A stretch of DNA of 64,000 nucleotides. Source: Phytophthora colocasiae. Lineage: Eukaryota > Oomycota > Peronosporomycetes > Peronosporales > Peronosporaceae. The position numbers and the translations under genes are program-made. The stretch lies in assembly GCA_018806915.1 (NCBI GenBank), contig JAGKQI010000091.1, forward strand, positions 1,240,001-1,304,000, in the 5' to 3' direction. Positions 34,829 to 48,646 of the stretch are shown here, in pieces. Each line of letters opens with the position of its first letter. The first letter of the stretch is position 1. The notes beneath the pieces were generated by a model. The model had not been told where the DNA came from. It searched no databases and saw nothing but the letters and a program-made list of their open reading frames with translations.

Positions 34829-35197
34829 TCGCAACTGCGTCCTCCACACGTGCTTGCTTCTCTTGTTGAAAGAGTGGCGTGGGAAGCGAGGCGAGGAGTC
34901 CATGTGTACATCTTGCTGGTGGCAGGAGTGTGCTCGCGGTTGTTGCTGCGTTTTAGCAGCGCTAATTTATTTCACACAGGCGCTCTGGATGCTGGATGCT
35001 ATTCGAGCGGGAAGTTTTGGTCTGCAGCAGCTGTGGATGCACGCACTAGAAGCTTGTTCGGGGAGTACATGCATAACGGGCGTGGCGCACATACGGTATG
35101 CAGAGAGTCGGCTTGTCCGTGTTGCTTGTCGTGACAGCAACTCAGCAGCTTGAAGAGGTGAGTGATAAGTATACGCTGCGCGTCGTATCGTACTGTA

Positions 35198-35283
<86 letters not shown>

Positions 35284-35383
35284 CAAGAGAAGGCAGGAGG
35301 CTGTGGCGATGTGGTAGAGCGCGATCGGAAGGAAGGCGAGAAAAGGGTGCGTCGGGGGTAGGTGTTTTTGTTGGGTTTGGCGT

Positions 35384-35469
35384 GGTATCTTGCCCGAGTG
35401 GTCTAAGGGGGCGGACTTAAGATCCGCTAGACGTTACAGTCTGCGTGGGTTCAAACCCCACAGATACCA
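35384..35469 (+). tRNA. tRNA-Leu(UAA)
   Basis: Standard, TTCAAAC. GT run: 35841-35909. Confidence 0.93.
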
Positions 35470-35838
35470 TCGCAACTGCGTCCTCTTCACGTGCTTGCTT
35501 CTCTTGTTGAAAGGGTGGCGTGGGAAGCGAGGCGAGGAGTCCATGTGTACATCTTGCTGGTGGCAGGAGTGTGCTCGCGGTTGTTGCTGCGTTTTAGCAG
35601 CGCTAATTTATTTCACACAGGCGCTCTGGATGCTGGATGCTATTCGAGCGGGAAGTTTTGGTCTGCAGCAGCTGTGGATGCACGCACTAGAAGCTTGTTC
35701 GGGGAGTACATGCATAACGGGCGTGGCGCACATACGGTATGCAGAGAGTCGGCTTGTCCGTGTTGCTTGTCGTGACAGCAACTCAGCAGCTTGAAGAGGT
35801 GAGTGATAAGTATACGCTGCGCGTCGTATCGTACTGTA

Positions 35839-35910
<72 letters not shown>

Positions 35911-36008
35911 CAAGAGAAGGCAGGAGGCTGTGGCGATGTGGTAGAGAGCGATCGGAAGGACGGAGAGAAAATGGTGAGTCGGGGTAGGTGTTTTGTTAGG
36001 TTTGGCGT

Positions 36009-36094
36009 GGTATCTTGCCCGAGTGGTCTAAGGGGGCGGACTTAAGATCCGCTAGACGTTACAGTCTGCGTGGGTTCAAACCCCACAGATACCA
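36009..36094 (+). tRNA. tRNA-Leu(UAA)
   Basis: Standard, TTCAAAC. The leader 35945-35985 has five substitutions. GT run: 36466-36520. Confidence 0.93.
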
Positions 36095-36463
36095 TCGCAA
36101 CTGCGTCCTCTTCACGTGCTTGCTTCTCTTGTTGAAAGGGTGGCGTGGGAAGCGAGGCGAGGAGTCCATGTGTACATCTTGCTGGTGGCAGGAGTGTGCT
36201 CGCGGTTGTTGCTGCGTTTTAGCAGCGCTAATTTATTTCACACAGGCGCTCTGGATGCTGGATGCTATTCGAGCGGGAAGTTTTGGTCTGCAGCAGCTGT
36301 GGATGCACGCACTAGAAGCTTGTTCGGGGAGTACATGCATAACGGGCGTGGCGCACATACGGTATGCAGAGAGTCGGCTTGTCCGTGTTGCTTGTCGTGA
36401 CAGCAACTCAGCAGCTTGAAGAGGTGAGTGATAAGTATACGCTGCGCGTCGTATCGTACTGTA

Positions 36464-36521
<58 letters not shown>

Positions 36522-36622
36522 CAAGAGAAGGCAGGAGGCTGTGGCGATGTGGTAGAGCGCGATCGGAAGGAAGGCGAGAAAAGGGTGCGTCGGGGGTCTA
36601 GGTGTTTTTGTTGGGTTGGCGT

Positions 36623-36708
36623 GGTATCTTGCCCGAGTGGTCTAAGGGGGCGGACTTAAGATCCGCTAGACGTTACAGTCTGCGTGGGTTCAAACCCCAC
36701 AGATACCA
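36623..36708 (+). tRNA. tRNA-Leu(UAA)
   Basis: Standard, TTCAAAC. Leader subtype GGGTCTAGG. GT run: 37079-37143. Confidence 0.93.
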
Positions 36709-37076
36709 TCGCAACTGCGTCCTCTTCACGTGCTTGCTTCTCTTGTTGAAAGGGTGGCGTGGGAAGCGAGGCGAGAGTCCATGTGTACATCTTGCTGGTG
36801 GCAGGAGTGTGCTCGCGGTTGTTGCTGCGTTTTAGCAGCGCTAATTTATTTCACACAGGCGCTCTGGATGCTGGATGCTATTCGAGCGGGAAGTTTTGGT
36901 CTGCAGCAGCTGTGGATGCACGCACTAGAAGCTTGTTCGGGGAGTACATGCATAACGGGCGTGGCGCACATACGGTATGCAGAGAGTCGGCTTGTCCGTG
37001 TTGCTTGTCGTGACAGCAACTCAGCAGCTTGAAGAGGTGAGTGATAAGTATACGCTGCGCGTCGTATCGTACTGTA

Positions 37077-37144
<68 letters not shown>

Positions 37145-37244
37145 CAAGAGAAGGCAGGAGGCTGTGGCGATGTGGTAGAGCGCGATCGGAAGGAAGGCGA
37201 GAAAAGGGTGCGTCGGGGGTAGGTGTTTTTGTTGGGTTTGGCGT

Positions 37245-37330
37245 GGTATCTTGCCCGAGTGGTCTAAGGGGGCGGACTTAAGATCCGCTAGACGTTACAG
37301 TCTGCGTGGGTTCAAACCCCACAGATACCA
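37245..37330 (+). tRNA. tRNA-Leu(UAA)
   Basis: Standard, TTCAAAC. GT run: 37701-37793. Confidence 0.93.
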
Positions 37331-37698
37331 TCGCAACTGCGTCCTCTTCACGTGCTTGCTTCTCTTGTTGAAAGGGTGGCGTGGGAAGCGAGGCGAGGAG
37401 TCCATGTGTACATCTTGCTGGTGGCAGGAGTGTGCTCGCGGTTGTTGCTGCGTTTTAGCAGCGCTAATTTATTTCACACAGGCGCTCTGGATGCTGGATG
37501 CTATTCGAGCGGGAAGTTTTGGTCTGCAGCAGCTGTGGATGCACGCACTAGAAGCTTGTTCGGGAGTACATGCATAACGGGCGTGGCGCACATACGGTAT
37601 GCAGAGAGTCGGCTTGTCCGTGTTGCTTGTCGTGACAGCAACTCAGCAGCTTGAAGAGGTGAGTGATAAGTATACGCTGCGCGTCGTATCGTACTGTA

Positions 37699-37794
<96 letters not shown>

Positions 37795-37894
37795 CAAGAG
37801 AAGGCAGGAGGCTGTGGCGATGTGGTAGAGCGCGATCGGAAGGAAGGCGAGAAAAGGGTGCGTCGGGGGTAGGTGTTTTTGTTGGGTTTGGCGT

Positions 37895-37980
37895 GGTATC
37901 TTGCCCGAGTGGTCTAAGGGGGCGGACTTAAGATCCGCTAGACGTTACAGTCTGCGTGGGTTCAAACCCCACAGATACCA
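37895..37980 (+). tRNA. tRNA-Leu(UAA)
   Basis: Standard, TTCAAAC. GT run: 38351-38405. Confidence 0.93.
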
Positions 37981-38348
37981 TCGCAACTGCGTCCTCCACA
38001 CGTGCTTGCTTCTCTTGTTGAAAGGGTGGCGTGGGAAGCGAGGCGAGGAGTCCATGTGTACGTCTTGCTGGTGGCAGGAGTGTGCTCGTGGTTGTTGCTG
38101 CGTTTTAGCAGCGCTAATTTATTTCACACAGGCGCTCTGGATGCTGGATGCTATTCGAGCGGGAAGTTTTGGTCTGCAGCAGCTGTGGATGCACGCACTA
38201 GAAGCTTGTTCGGGAGTACATGCATAACGGGCGTGGCGCACATACGGTATGCAGAGAGTCGGCTTGTCCGTGTTGCTTGTCGTGACAGCAACTCAGCAGC
38301 TTGAAGAGGTGAGTGATAAGTATACGCTGCGCGTCGTATCGTACTGTA

Positions 38349-38406
<58 letters not shown>

Positions 38407-38506
38407 CAAGAGAAGGCAGGAGGCTGTGGCGATGTGGTAGAGCGCGATCGGAAGGAAGGCGAGAAAAGGGTGCGTCGGGGGTAGGTGTATTTTTTAGGTT
38501 TGGCGT

Positions 38507-38592
38507 GGTATCTTGCCCGAGTGGTCTAAGGGGGCGGACTTAAGATCCGCTAGACGTTACAGTCTGCGTGGGTTCAAACCCCACAGATACCA
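38507..38592 (+). tRNA. tRNA-Leu(UAA)
   Basis: Standard, TTCAAAC. GT run: 38964-39012. Confidence 0.93.
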
Positions 38593-38961
38593 TCGCAACT
38601 GCGTCCTCCACACGTGCTTGCTTCTCTTGTTGAAAGAGTGGCGTGGTAAGCGAGGCGAGGAGTCCATGTGTACGTCTTGCTGGTGGCAGGAGTGTGCTCG
38701 TGGTTGTTGCTGCGTTTTAGCAGCGCTAATTTATTTCACACAGGCGCTCTGGATGCTGGATGCTATTCGAGCGGGAAGTTTTGGTCTGCAGCAGCTGTGG
38801 ATGCACGCACTAGAAGCTTGTTCGGGGAGTACATGCATAACGGGCGTGGCGCACATACGGTATGCAGAGAGTCGGCTTGTCCGTGTTGCTTGTCGTGACA
38901 GCAACTCAGCAGCTTGAAGAGGTGAGTGATAAGTATACGCTGCGCGTCGTATCGTACTGTA

Positions 38962-39013
<52 letters not shown>

Positions 39014-39113
39014 CAAGAGAAGGCAGGAGGCTGTGGCGATGTGGTAGAGCGCGATCGGAAGGAAGGCGAGAAAAGGGTGCGTCGGGGGTAGGTGTTTTTG
39101 TTGGGTTTGGCGT

Positions 39114-39199
39114 GGTATCTTGCCCGAGTGGTCTAAGGGGGCGGACTTAAGATCCGCTAGACGTTACAGTCTGCGTGGGTTCAAACCCCACAGATACCA
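39114..39199 (+). tRNA. tRNA-Leu(UAA)
   Basis: Standard, TTCAAAC. GT run: 39570-39628. Confidence 0.93.
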
Positions 39200-39567
39200 T
39201 CGCAACTGCGTCCTCCACACGTGCTTGCTTCTCTTGTTGAAAGAGTGGCGTGGGAAGCGAGGCGAGGAGTCCATGTGTACGTCTTGCTGGTGGCAGGAGT
39301 GTGCTCGTGGTTGTTGCTGCGTTTTAGCAGCGCTAATTTATTTCACACAGGCGCTCTGGATGCTGGATGCTATTCGAGCGGGAAGTTTTGGTCTGCAGCA
39401 GCTGTGGATGCACGCACTAGAAGCTTGTTCGGGAGTACATGCATAACGGGCGTGGCGCACATACGGTATGCAGAGAGTCGGCTTGTCCGTGTTGCTTGTC
39501 GTGACAGCAACTCAGCAGCTTGAAGAGGTGAGTGATAAGTATACGCTGCGCGTCGTATCGTACTGTA

Positions 39568-39629
<62 letters not shown>

Positions 39630-39728
39630 CAAGAGAACGCAGGAGGCTGTGGCGATGTGGTAGAGCGCGATCGGAAGGAACGCGAGAAAAGGGTGCGTCG
39701 GGGTAGGTGTTTTTGTTGGGTTTGGCGT

Positions 39729-39813
39729 GGTATCTTGCCCGAGTGGTCTAAGGGGCGGACTTAAGATCCGCTAGACGTTACAGTCTGCGTGGGTTCAAAC
39801 CCCACAGATACCA
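39729..39813 (+). tRNA. tRNA-Leu(UAA), four-G variant
   Basis: 85 nt, TTCAAAC. GT run: 40185-40267. Confidence 0.78.
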
Positions 39814-40182
39814 TCGCAACTGCGTCCTCTTCACGTGCTTGCTTCTCTTGTTGAAAGAGTGGCGTGGGAAGCGAGGCGAGGAGTCCATGTGTACGTCTTG
39901 CTGGTGGCAGGAGTGTGCTCGTGGTTGTTGCTGCGTTTTAGCAGCGCTAATTTATTTCACACAGGCGCTCTGGATGCTGGATGCTATTCGAGCGGGAAGT
40001 TTTGGTCTGCAGCAGCTGTGGATGCACGCACTAGAAGCTTGTTCAGGGAGTACATGCATAACGGGCGTGGCGCACATACGGTATGCAGAGAGTCGGCTTG
40101 TCCGTGTTGCTTGTCGTGACAGCAACTCAGCAGCTTGAAGAGGTGAGTGATAAGTATACGCTGCGCGTCGTATCGTACTGTA

Positions 40183-40268
<86 letters not shown>

Positions 40269-40368
40269 CAAGAGAAGGCAGGAGGCTGTGGCGATGTGGT
40301 AGAGCGCGATCGGAAGGAAGGCGAGAAAAGGGTGCGTCAGGGGTAGGTGTTTTTGTTGGGTTTGGCGT

Positions 40369-40453
40369 GGTATCTTGCCCGAGTGGTCTAAGGGGCGGAC
40401 TTAAGATCCGCTAGACGTTACAGTCTGCGTGGGTTCAAACCCCACAGATACCA
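40369..40453 (+). tRNA. tRNA-Leu(UAA), four-G variant
   Basis: 85 nt, TTCAAAC. GTCAGGGG leader subtype. GT run: 40824-40904. Confidence 0.78.
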
Positions 40454-40821
40454 TCGCAACTGCGTCCTCTTCACGTGCTTGCTTCTCTTGTTGAAAGAGT
40501 GGCGTGGGAAGCGAGGCGAGGAGTCCATGTGTACGTCTTGCTGGTGGCAGGAGTGTGCTCGTGGTTGTTGCTGCGTTTTAGCAGCGCTAATTTATTTCAC
40601 ACAGGCGCTCTGGATGCTGGATGCTATTCGAGCGGGAAGTTTTGGTCTGCAGCAGCTGTGGATGCACGCACTAGAAGCTTGTTCAGGAGTACATGCATAA
40701 CGGGCGTGGCGCACATACGGTATGCAGAGAGTCGGCTTGTCCGTGTTGCTTGTCGTGACAGCAACTCAGCAGCTTGAAGAGGTGAGTGATAAGTATACGC
40801 TGCGCGTCGTATCGTACTGTA

Positions 40822-40905
<84 letters not shown>

Positions 40906-41004
40906 CAAGAGAAGGCAGGAGGCTGTGGCGATGTGGTAGAGCGCGATCGGAAGGAAGGCGAGAGAAAGGGTGCGTCGGGGGTAGGTGTTTTTTGGGTTTG
41001 GCGT

Positions 41005-41088
41005 GGTATCTTGCCCGAGTGGTCTAAGGGGCGGACTTAAGATCCGCTAGACGTTACAGTCTGCGTGGGTTCAAACCCACAGATACCA
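41005..41088 (+). pseudogene. tRNA-Leu(UAA), D-arm and T-arm deletions
   Basis: 84 nt. It has the four-G D-arm run plus one C lost from the T-arm (six-base loop). GT run: 41459-41551. Confidence 0.7.
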
Positions 41089-41456
41089 TCGCAACTGCGT
41101 CCTCTTCACGTGCTTGCTTCTCTTGTTGAAAGAGTGGCGTGGGAAGCGAGGCGAGGAGTCCATGTGTACGTCTTGCTGGTGGCAGGAGTGTGCTCGTGGT
41201 TGTTGCTGCGTTTTAGCAGCGCTAATTTATTTCACACAGGCGCTCTGGATGCTGGATGCTATTCGAGCGGGAAGTTTTGGTCTGCAGCAGCTGTGGATGC
41301 ACGCACTAGAAGCTTGTTCGGGAGTACATGCATAACGGGCGTGGCGCACATACGGTATGCAGAGAGTCGGCTTGTCCGTGTTGCTTGTCGTGACAGCAAC
41401 TCAGCAGCTTGAAGAGGTGAGTGATAAGTATACGCTGCGCGTCGTATCGTACTGTA

Positions 41457-41552
<96 letters not shown>

Positions 41553-41651
41553 CAAGAGAAGGCAGGAGGCTGTGGCGATGTGGTAGAGCGCGATCGGAAG
41601 GAAGGCGAGAAAAGGGTGCGTCGGGGGTAGGTGTTTTGTTGGGTTTGGCGT

Positions 41652-41736
41652 GGTATCTTGCCCGAGTGGTCTAAGGGGCGGACTTAAGATCCGCTAGACG
41701 TTACAGTCTGCGTGGGTTCAAACCCCACAGATACCA
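41652..41736 (+). tRNA. tRNA-Leu(UAA), four-G variant
   Basis: 85 nt, TTCAAAC. GT run: 42108-42212. Confidence 0.78.
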
Positions 41737-42105
41737 TCGCAACTGCGTCCTCTTCACGTGCTTGCTTCTCTTGTTGAAAGAGTGGCGTGGGAAGCGAGGC
41801 GAGGAGTCCATGTGTACGTCTTGCTGGTGGCAGGAGTGTGCTCGTGGTTGTTGCTGCGTTTTAGCAGCGCTAATTTATTTCACACAGGCGCTCTGGATGC
41901 TGGATGCTATTCGAGCGGGAAGTTTTGGTCTGCAGCAGCTGTGGATGCACGCACTAGAAGCTTGTTCGGGGAGTACATGCATAACGGGCGTGGCGCACAT
42001 ACGGTATGCAGAGAGTCGGCTTGTCCGTGTTGCTTGTCGTGACAGCAACTCAGCAGCTTGAAGAGGTGAGTGATAAGTATACGCTGCGCGTCGTATCGTA
42101 CTGTA

Positions 42106-42213
<108 letters not shown>

Positions 42214-42312
42214 CAAGAGAAGGCAGGAGGCTGTGGCGATGTGGTAGAGCGCGATCGGAAGGAAGGCGAGAAAAGGGTGCGTCGGGGGTAGGTGTTTTGT
42301 TAGGTTTGGCGT

Positions 42313-42396
42313 GGTATCTTGCCCGAGTGGTCTAAGGGCGGACTTAAGATCCGCTAGACGTTACAGTCTGCGTGGGTTCAAATCCCACAGATACCA
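42313..42396 (+). tRNA. tRNA-Leu(UAA), three-G variant
   Basis: 84 nt. Two bases are missing from the D-arm/anticodon-stem G run, so the D-stem is compromised. TTCAAAT. GT run: 42768-42824. Confidence 0.65.
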
Positions 42397-42765
42397 TCGC
42401 AACTGCGTCCTCTTCACGTGCTTGCTTCTCTTGTTGAAAGAGTGGCGTGGGAAGCGAGGCGAGGAGTCCATGTGTACGTCTTGCTGGTGGCAGGAGTGTG
42501 CTCGTGGTTGTTGCTGCGTTTTAGCAGCGCTAATTTATTTCACACAGGCGCTCTGGATGCTGGATGCTATTCGAGCGGGAAGTTTTGGTCTGCAGCAGCT
42601 GTGGATGCACGCACTAGAAGCTTGTTCGGGGAGTACATGCATAACGGGCGTGGCGCACATACGGTATGCAGAGAGTCGGCTTGTCCGTGTTGCTTGTCGT
42701 GACAGCAACTCAGCAGCTTGAAGAGGTGAGTGATAAGTATACGCTGCGCGTCGTATCGTACTGTA

Positions 42766-42825
<60 letters not shown>

Positions 42826-42925
42826 CAAGAGAAGGCAGGAGGCTGTGGCGATGTGGTAGAGCGCGATCGGAAGGAAGGCGAGAAAAGGGTGCGTCGGGGG
42901 TAGGTGTTTTTGTTGGGTTTGGCGT

Positions 42926-43011
42926 GGTATCTTGCCCGAGTGGTCTAAGGGGGCGGACTTAAGATCCGCTAGACGTTACAGTCTGCGTGGGTTCAAACCC
43001 CACAGATACCA
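42926..43011 (+). tRNA. tRNA-Leu(UAA)
   Basis: Standard, TTCAAAC. GT run: 43382-43452. Confidence 0.93.
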
Positions 43012-43379
43012 TCGCAACTGCGTCCTCTTCACGTGCTTGCTTCTCTTGTTGAAAGGGTGGCGTGGGAAGCGAGGCGAGGAGTCCATGTGTACGTCTTGCT
43101 GGTGGCAGGAGTGTGCTCGTGGTTGTTGCTGCGTTTTAGCAGCGCTAATTTATTTCACACAGGCGCTCTGGATGCTGGATGCTATTCGAGCGGGAAGTTT
43201 TGGTCTGCAGCAGCTGTGGATGCACGCACTAGAAGCTTGTTCGGGAGTACATGCATAACGGGCGTGGCGCACATACGGTATGCAGAGAGTCGGCTTGTCC
43301 GTGTTGCTTGTCGTGACAGCAACTCAGCAGCTTGAAGAGGTGAGTGATAAGTATACGCTGCGCGTCGTATCGTACTGTA

Positions 43380-43453
<74 letters not shown>

Positions 43454-43553
43454 CAAGAGAAGGCAGGAGGCTGTGGCGATGTGGTAGAGCGCGATCGGAA
43501 GGAAGGCGAGAAAAGGGTGCGTCGGGGGTAGGTGTTTTTGTTGGGTTTGGCGT

Positions 43554-43639
43554 GGTATCTTGCCCGAGTGGTCTAAGGGGGCGGACTTAAGATCCGCTAG
43601 ACGTTACAGTCTGCGTGGGTTCAAACCCCACAGATACCA
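43554..43639 (+). tRNA. tRNA-Leu(UAA)
   Basis: Standard, TTCAAAC. GT run: 44010-44060. Confidence 0.93.
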
Positions 43640-44007
43640 TCGCAACTGCGTCCTCTTCACGTGCTTGCTTCTCTTGTTGAAAGAGTGGCGTGGGAAGCGA
43701 GGCGAGGAGTCCATGTGTACGTCTTGCTGGTGGCAGGAGTGTGCTCGTGGTTGTTGCTGCGTTTTAGCAGCGCTAATTTATTTCACACAGGCGCTCTGGA
43801 TGCTGGATGCTATTCGAGCGGGAAGTTTTGGTCTGCAGCAGCTGTGGATGCACGCACTAGAAGCTTGTTCGGGAGTACATGCATAACGGGCGTGGCGCAC
43901 ATACGGTATGCAGAGAGTCGGCTTGTCCGTGTTGCTTGTCGTGACAGCAACTCAGCAGCTTGAAGAGGTGAGTGATAAGTATACGCTGCGCGTCGTATCG
44001 TACTGTA

Positions 44008-44061
<54 letters not shown>

Positions 44062-44161
44062 CAAGAGAAGGCAGGAGGCTGTGGCGATGTGGTAGAGCGC
44101 GATCGGAAGGAAGGCGAGAAAAGGGTGCGTCGGGGGTAGGTGTTTTTGTTGGGTTTGGCGT

Positions 44162-44247
44162 GGTATCTTGCCCGAGTGGTCTAAGGGGGCGGACTTAAGA
44201 TCCGCTAGACGTTACAGTCTGCGTGGGTTCAAACCCCACAGATACCA
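44162..44247 (+). tRNA. tRNA-Leu(UAA)
   Basis: Standard, TTCAAAC. GT run: 44618-44690. Confidence 0.93.
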
Positions 44248-44615
44248 TCGCAACTGCGTCCTCTTCACGTGCTTGCTTCTCTTGTTGAAAGGGTGGCGTG
44301 GGAAGCGAGGCGAGGAGTCCATGTGTACGTCTTGCTGGTGGCAGGAGTGTGCTCGCGGTTGTTGCTGCGTTTTAGCAGCGCTAATTTATTTCACACAGGC
44401 GCTCTGGATGCTGGATGCTATTCGAGCGGGAAGTTTTGGTATGCAGCAGCTGTGGATGCACGCACTAGAAGCTTGTTCGGGAGTACATGCATAACGGGCG
44501 TGGCGCACATACGGTATGCAGAGAGTCGGCTTGTCCGTGTTGCTTGTCGTGACAGCAACTCAGCAGCTTGAAGAGGTGAGTGATAAGTATACGCTGCGCG
44601 TCGTATCGTACTGTA

Positions 44616-44691
<76 letters not shown>

Positions 44692-44791
44692 CAAGAGAAG
44701 GCAGGAGGCTGTGGCGATGTGGTAGAGCGCGATCGGAAGGAAGGCGAGAAAAGGGTGCGTCGGGGGTAGGTGTTTTTGTTGGGTTTGGCGT

Positions 44792-44876
44792 GGTATCTTG
44801 CCCGAGTGGTCTAAGGGGGCGGACTTAAGATCCGCTAGACGTTACAGTCTGCGTGGGTTCAAACCCACAGATACCA
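44792..44876 (+). tRNA. tRNA-Leu(UAA), T-arm deletion
   Basis: 85 nt with the normal five-G run but one C lost from the T-arm. The body carries an altered stretch at 45085-45112. GT run: 45248-45312. Confidence 0.7.
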
Positions 44877-45245
44877 TCGCAACTGCGTCCTCTTCACGTG
44901 CTTGCTTCTCTTGTTGAAAGGGTGGCGTGGGAAGCGAGGCGAGGAGTCCATGTGTACATCTTGCTGGTGGCAGGAGTGTGCTCGCGGTTGTTGCTGCGTT
45001 TTAGCAGCGCTAATTTATTTCACACAGGCGCTCTGGATGCTGGATGCTATTCGAGCGGGAAGTTTTGGTCTGCAGCAGCTGTGGGTGCACGCTAGATAAC
45101 GTGGGAACGGGAGTACATGCATAACGGGCGTGGCGCACATACGGTATGCAGAGAGTCGGCTTGTCCGTGTTGCTTGTCGTGACAGCAACTCAGCAGCTTG
45201 AAGAGGTGAGTGATAAGTATACGCTGCGCGTCGTATCGTACTGTA

Positions 45246-45313
<68 letters not shown>

Positions 45314-45413
45314 CAAGAGAAGGCAGGAGGCTGTGGCGATGTGGTAGAGCGCGATCGGAAGGAAGGCGAGAAAAGGGTGCGTCGGGGGTAGGTGTTTTTG
45401 TTGGGTTTGGCGT

Positions 45414-45498
45414 GGTATCTTGCCCGAGTGGTCTAAGGGGCGGACTTAAGATCCGCTAGACGTTACAGTCTGCGTGGGTTCAAATCCCACAGATACCA
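45414..45498 (+). tRNA. tRNA-Leu(UAA), four-G variant
   Basis: 85 nt, TTCAAAT. Short GT run: 45870-45900. Confidence 0.78.
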
Positions 45499-45867
45499 TC
45501 GCAACTGCGTCCTCTTCACGTGCTTGCTTCTCTTGTTGAAAGAGTGGCGTGGGAAGCGAGGCGAGGAGTCCATGTGTACGTCTTGCTGGTGGCAGGAGTG
45601 TGCTCGTGGTTGTTGCTGCGTTTTAGCAGCGCTAATTTATTTCACACAGGCGCTCTGGATGCTGGATGCTATTCGAGCGGGAAGTTTTGGTCTGCAGCAG
45701 CTGTGGATGCACGCACTAGAAGCTTGTTCGGGGAGTACATGCATAACGGGCGTGGCGCACATACGGTATGCAGAGAGTCGGCTTGTCCGTGTTGCTTGTC
45801 GTGACAGCAACTCAGCAGCTTGAAGAGGTGAGTGATAAGTATACGCTGCGCGTCGTATCGTACTGTA

Positions 45868-45901
<34 letters not shown>

Positions 45902-46001
45902 CAAGAGAAGGCAGGAGGCTGTGGCGATGTGGTAGAGCGCGATCGGAAGGAAGGCGAGAAAAGGGTGCGTCGGGGGTAGGTGTTTTTGTTGGGTTTGGCG
46001 T

Positions 46002-46087
46002 GGTATCTTGCCCGAGTGGTCTAAGGGGGCGGACTTAAGATCCGCTAGACGTTACAGTCTGCGTGGGTTCAAACCCCACAGATACCA
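46002..46087 (+). tRNA. tRNA-Leu(UAA)
   Basis: Standard, TTCAAAC. GT run: 46459-46505. Confidence 0.93.
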
Positions 46088-46456
46088 TCGCAACTGCGTC
46101 CTCTTCACGTGCTTGCTTCTCTTGTTGAAAGGGTGGCGTGGGAAGCGAGGCGAGGAGTCCATGTGTACATCTTGCTGGTGGCAGGAGTGTGCTCGCGGTT
46201 GTTGCTGCGTTTTAGCAGCGCTAATTTATTTCACACAGGCGCTCTGGATGCTGGATGCTATTCGAGCGGGAAGTTTTGGTCTGCAGCAGCTGTGGATGCA
46301 CGCACTAGAAGCTTGTTCGGGGAGTACATGCATAACGGGCGTGGCGCACATACGGTATGCAGAGAGTCGGCTTGTCCGTGTTGCTTGTCGTGACAGCAAC
46401 TCAGCAGCTTGAAGAGGTGAGTGATAAGTATACGCTGCGCGTCGTATCGTACTGTA

Positions 46457-46506
<50 letters not shown>

Positions 46507-46606
46507 CAAGAGAAGGCAGGAGGCTGTGGCGATGTGGTAGAGCGCGATCGGAAGGAAGGCGAGAAAAGGGTGCGTCGGGGGTAGGTGTTTTTGTTGGGTT
46601 TGGCGT

Positions 46607-46692
46607 GGTATCTTGCCCGAGTGGTCTAAGGGGGCGGACTTAAGATCCGCTAGACGTTACAGTCTGCGTGGGTTCAAATCCCACAGATACCA
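46607..46692 (+). tRNA. tRNA-Leu(UAA)
   Basis: Standard, TTCAAAT. GT run, starting with GGG: 47063-47119. Confidence 0.93.
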
Positions 46693-47064
46693 TCGCAACT
46701 GCGTCCTCCACACGTGCTTGCTTCTCTTGTTGAAAGGGTGGCGTGGGAAGCGAGGCGAGGAGTCCATGTGTACGTCTTGCTGGTGGCAGGAGTGTGCTCG
46801 CGGTTGTTGCTGCGTTTTAGCAGCGCTAATTTATTTCACACAGGCGCTCTGGATGCTGGATGCTATTCGAGCGGGAAGTTTTGGTCTGCAGCAGCTGTGG
46901 ATGCACGCACTAGAAGCTTGTTCGGGAGTACATGCATAACGGGCGTGGCGCACATACGGTATGCAGAGAGTCGGCTTGTCCGTGTTGCTTGTCGTGACAG
47001 CAACTCAGCAGCTTGAAGAGGTGAGTGATAAGTATACGCTGCGCGTCGTATCGTACTGTATCGT

Positions 47065-47120
<56 letters not shown>

Positions 47121-47220
47121 CAAGAGAAGGCAGGAGGCTGTGGCGATGTGGTAGAGCGCGATCGTAAGGAAGGCTAGAAAAGGGTGCGTCGGGGGTAGGT
47201 GTTTTTGTTGGGTTTGGCGT

Positions 47221-47304
47221 GGTATCTTGCCCGAGTGGTCTAAGGGGCGGACTTAAGATCCGCTAGACGTTACAGTCTGCGTGGGTTCAAACCCACAGAT
47301 ACCA
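47221..47304 (+). pseudogene. tRNA-Leu(UAA), D-arm and T-arm deletions
   Basis: 84 nt. Four-G run plus T-arm C loss, the same combination as at 41005. GT run: 47676-47752. Confidence 0.7.
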
Positions 47305-47673
47305 TCGCAACTGCGTCCTCTTCACGTGCTTGCTTCTCTTGTTGAAAGGGTGGCGTGGGAAGCGAGGCGAGGAGTCCATGTGTACATCTTGCTGGTGGCA
47401 GGAGTGTGCTCGCGGTTGTTGCTGCGTTTTAGCAGCGCTAATTTATTTCACACAGGCGCTCTGGATGCTGGATGCTATTCGAGCGGGAAGTTTTGGTCTG
47501 CAGCAGCTGTGGATGCACGCACTAGAAGCTTGTTCGGGGAGTACATGCATAACGGGCGTGGCGCACATACGGTATGCAGAGAGTCGGCTTGTCCGTGTTG
47601 CTTGTCGTGACAGCAACTCAGCAGCTTGAAGAGGTGAGTGATAAGTATACGCTGCGCGTCGTATCGTACTGTA

Positions 47674-47753
<80 letters not shown>

Positions 47754-47855
47754 CAAGAGAAGGCAGGAGGCTGTGGCGATGTGGTAGAGCGCGATCGGAA
47801 GGAAGGCGAGAAAAGGGTGCGTCGGGGGTCTAGGTGTTTTTTTTAGGTTTGGCGT

Positions 47856-47941
47856 GGTATCTTGCCCGAGTGGTCTAAGGGGGCGGACTTAAGATCCGCT
47901 AGACGTTACAGTCTGCGTGGGTTCAAACCCCACAGATACCA
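47856..47941 (+). tRNA. tRNA-Leu(UAA)
   Basis: Standard, TTCAAAC. Followed by a long GT run of 147 bp (48313-48459). Confidence 0.93.
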
Positions 47942-48310
47942 TCGCAACTGCGTCCTCTTCACGTGCTTGCTTCTCTTGTTGAAAGGGTGGCGTGGGAAGC
48001 GAGGCGAGGAGTCCATGTGTACATCTTGCTGGTGGCAGGAGTGTGCTCGCGGTTGTTGCTGCGTTTTAGCAGCGCTAATTTATTTCACACAGGCGCTCTG
48101 GATGCTGGATGCTATTCGAGCGGGAAGTTTTGGTCTGCAGCAGCTGTGGATGCACGCACTAGAAGCTTGTTCGGGGAGTACATGCATAACGGGCGTGGCG
48201 CACATACGGTATGCAGAGAGTCGGCTTGTCCGTGTTGCTTGTCGTGACAGCAACTCAGCAGCTTGAAGAGGTGAGTGATAAGTATACGCTGCGCGTCGTA
48301 TCGTACTGTA

Positions 48311-48460
<150 letters not shown>

Positions 48461-48560
48461 CAAGAGAAGGCAGGAGGCTGTGGCGATGTGGTAGAGCGCG
48501 ATCGGAAGGAAGGCGAGAAAAGGGTGCGTCGGGGGTAGGTGTTTTTGTTAGGTTTGGCGT

Positions 48561-48646
48561 GGTATCTTGCCCGAGTGGTCTAAGGGGGCGGACTTAAGAT
48601 CCGCTAGACGTTACAGTCTGCGTGGGTTCAAACCCCACAGATACCA
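48561..48646 (+). tRNA. tRNA-Leu(UAA)
   Basis: Standard, TTCAAAC. GT run: 49017-49071, followed by several substitutions. Confidence 0.93.
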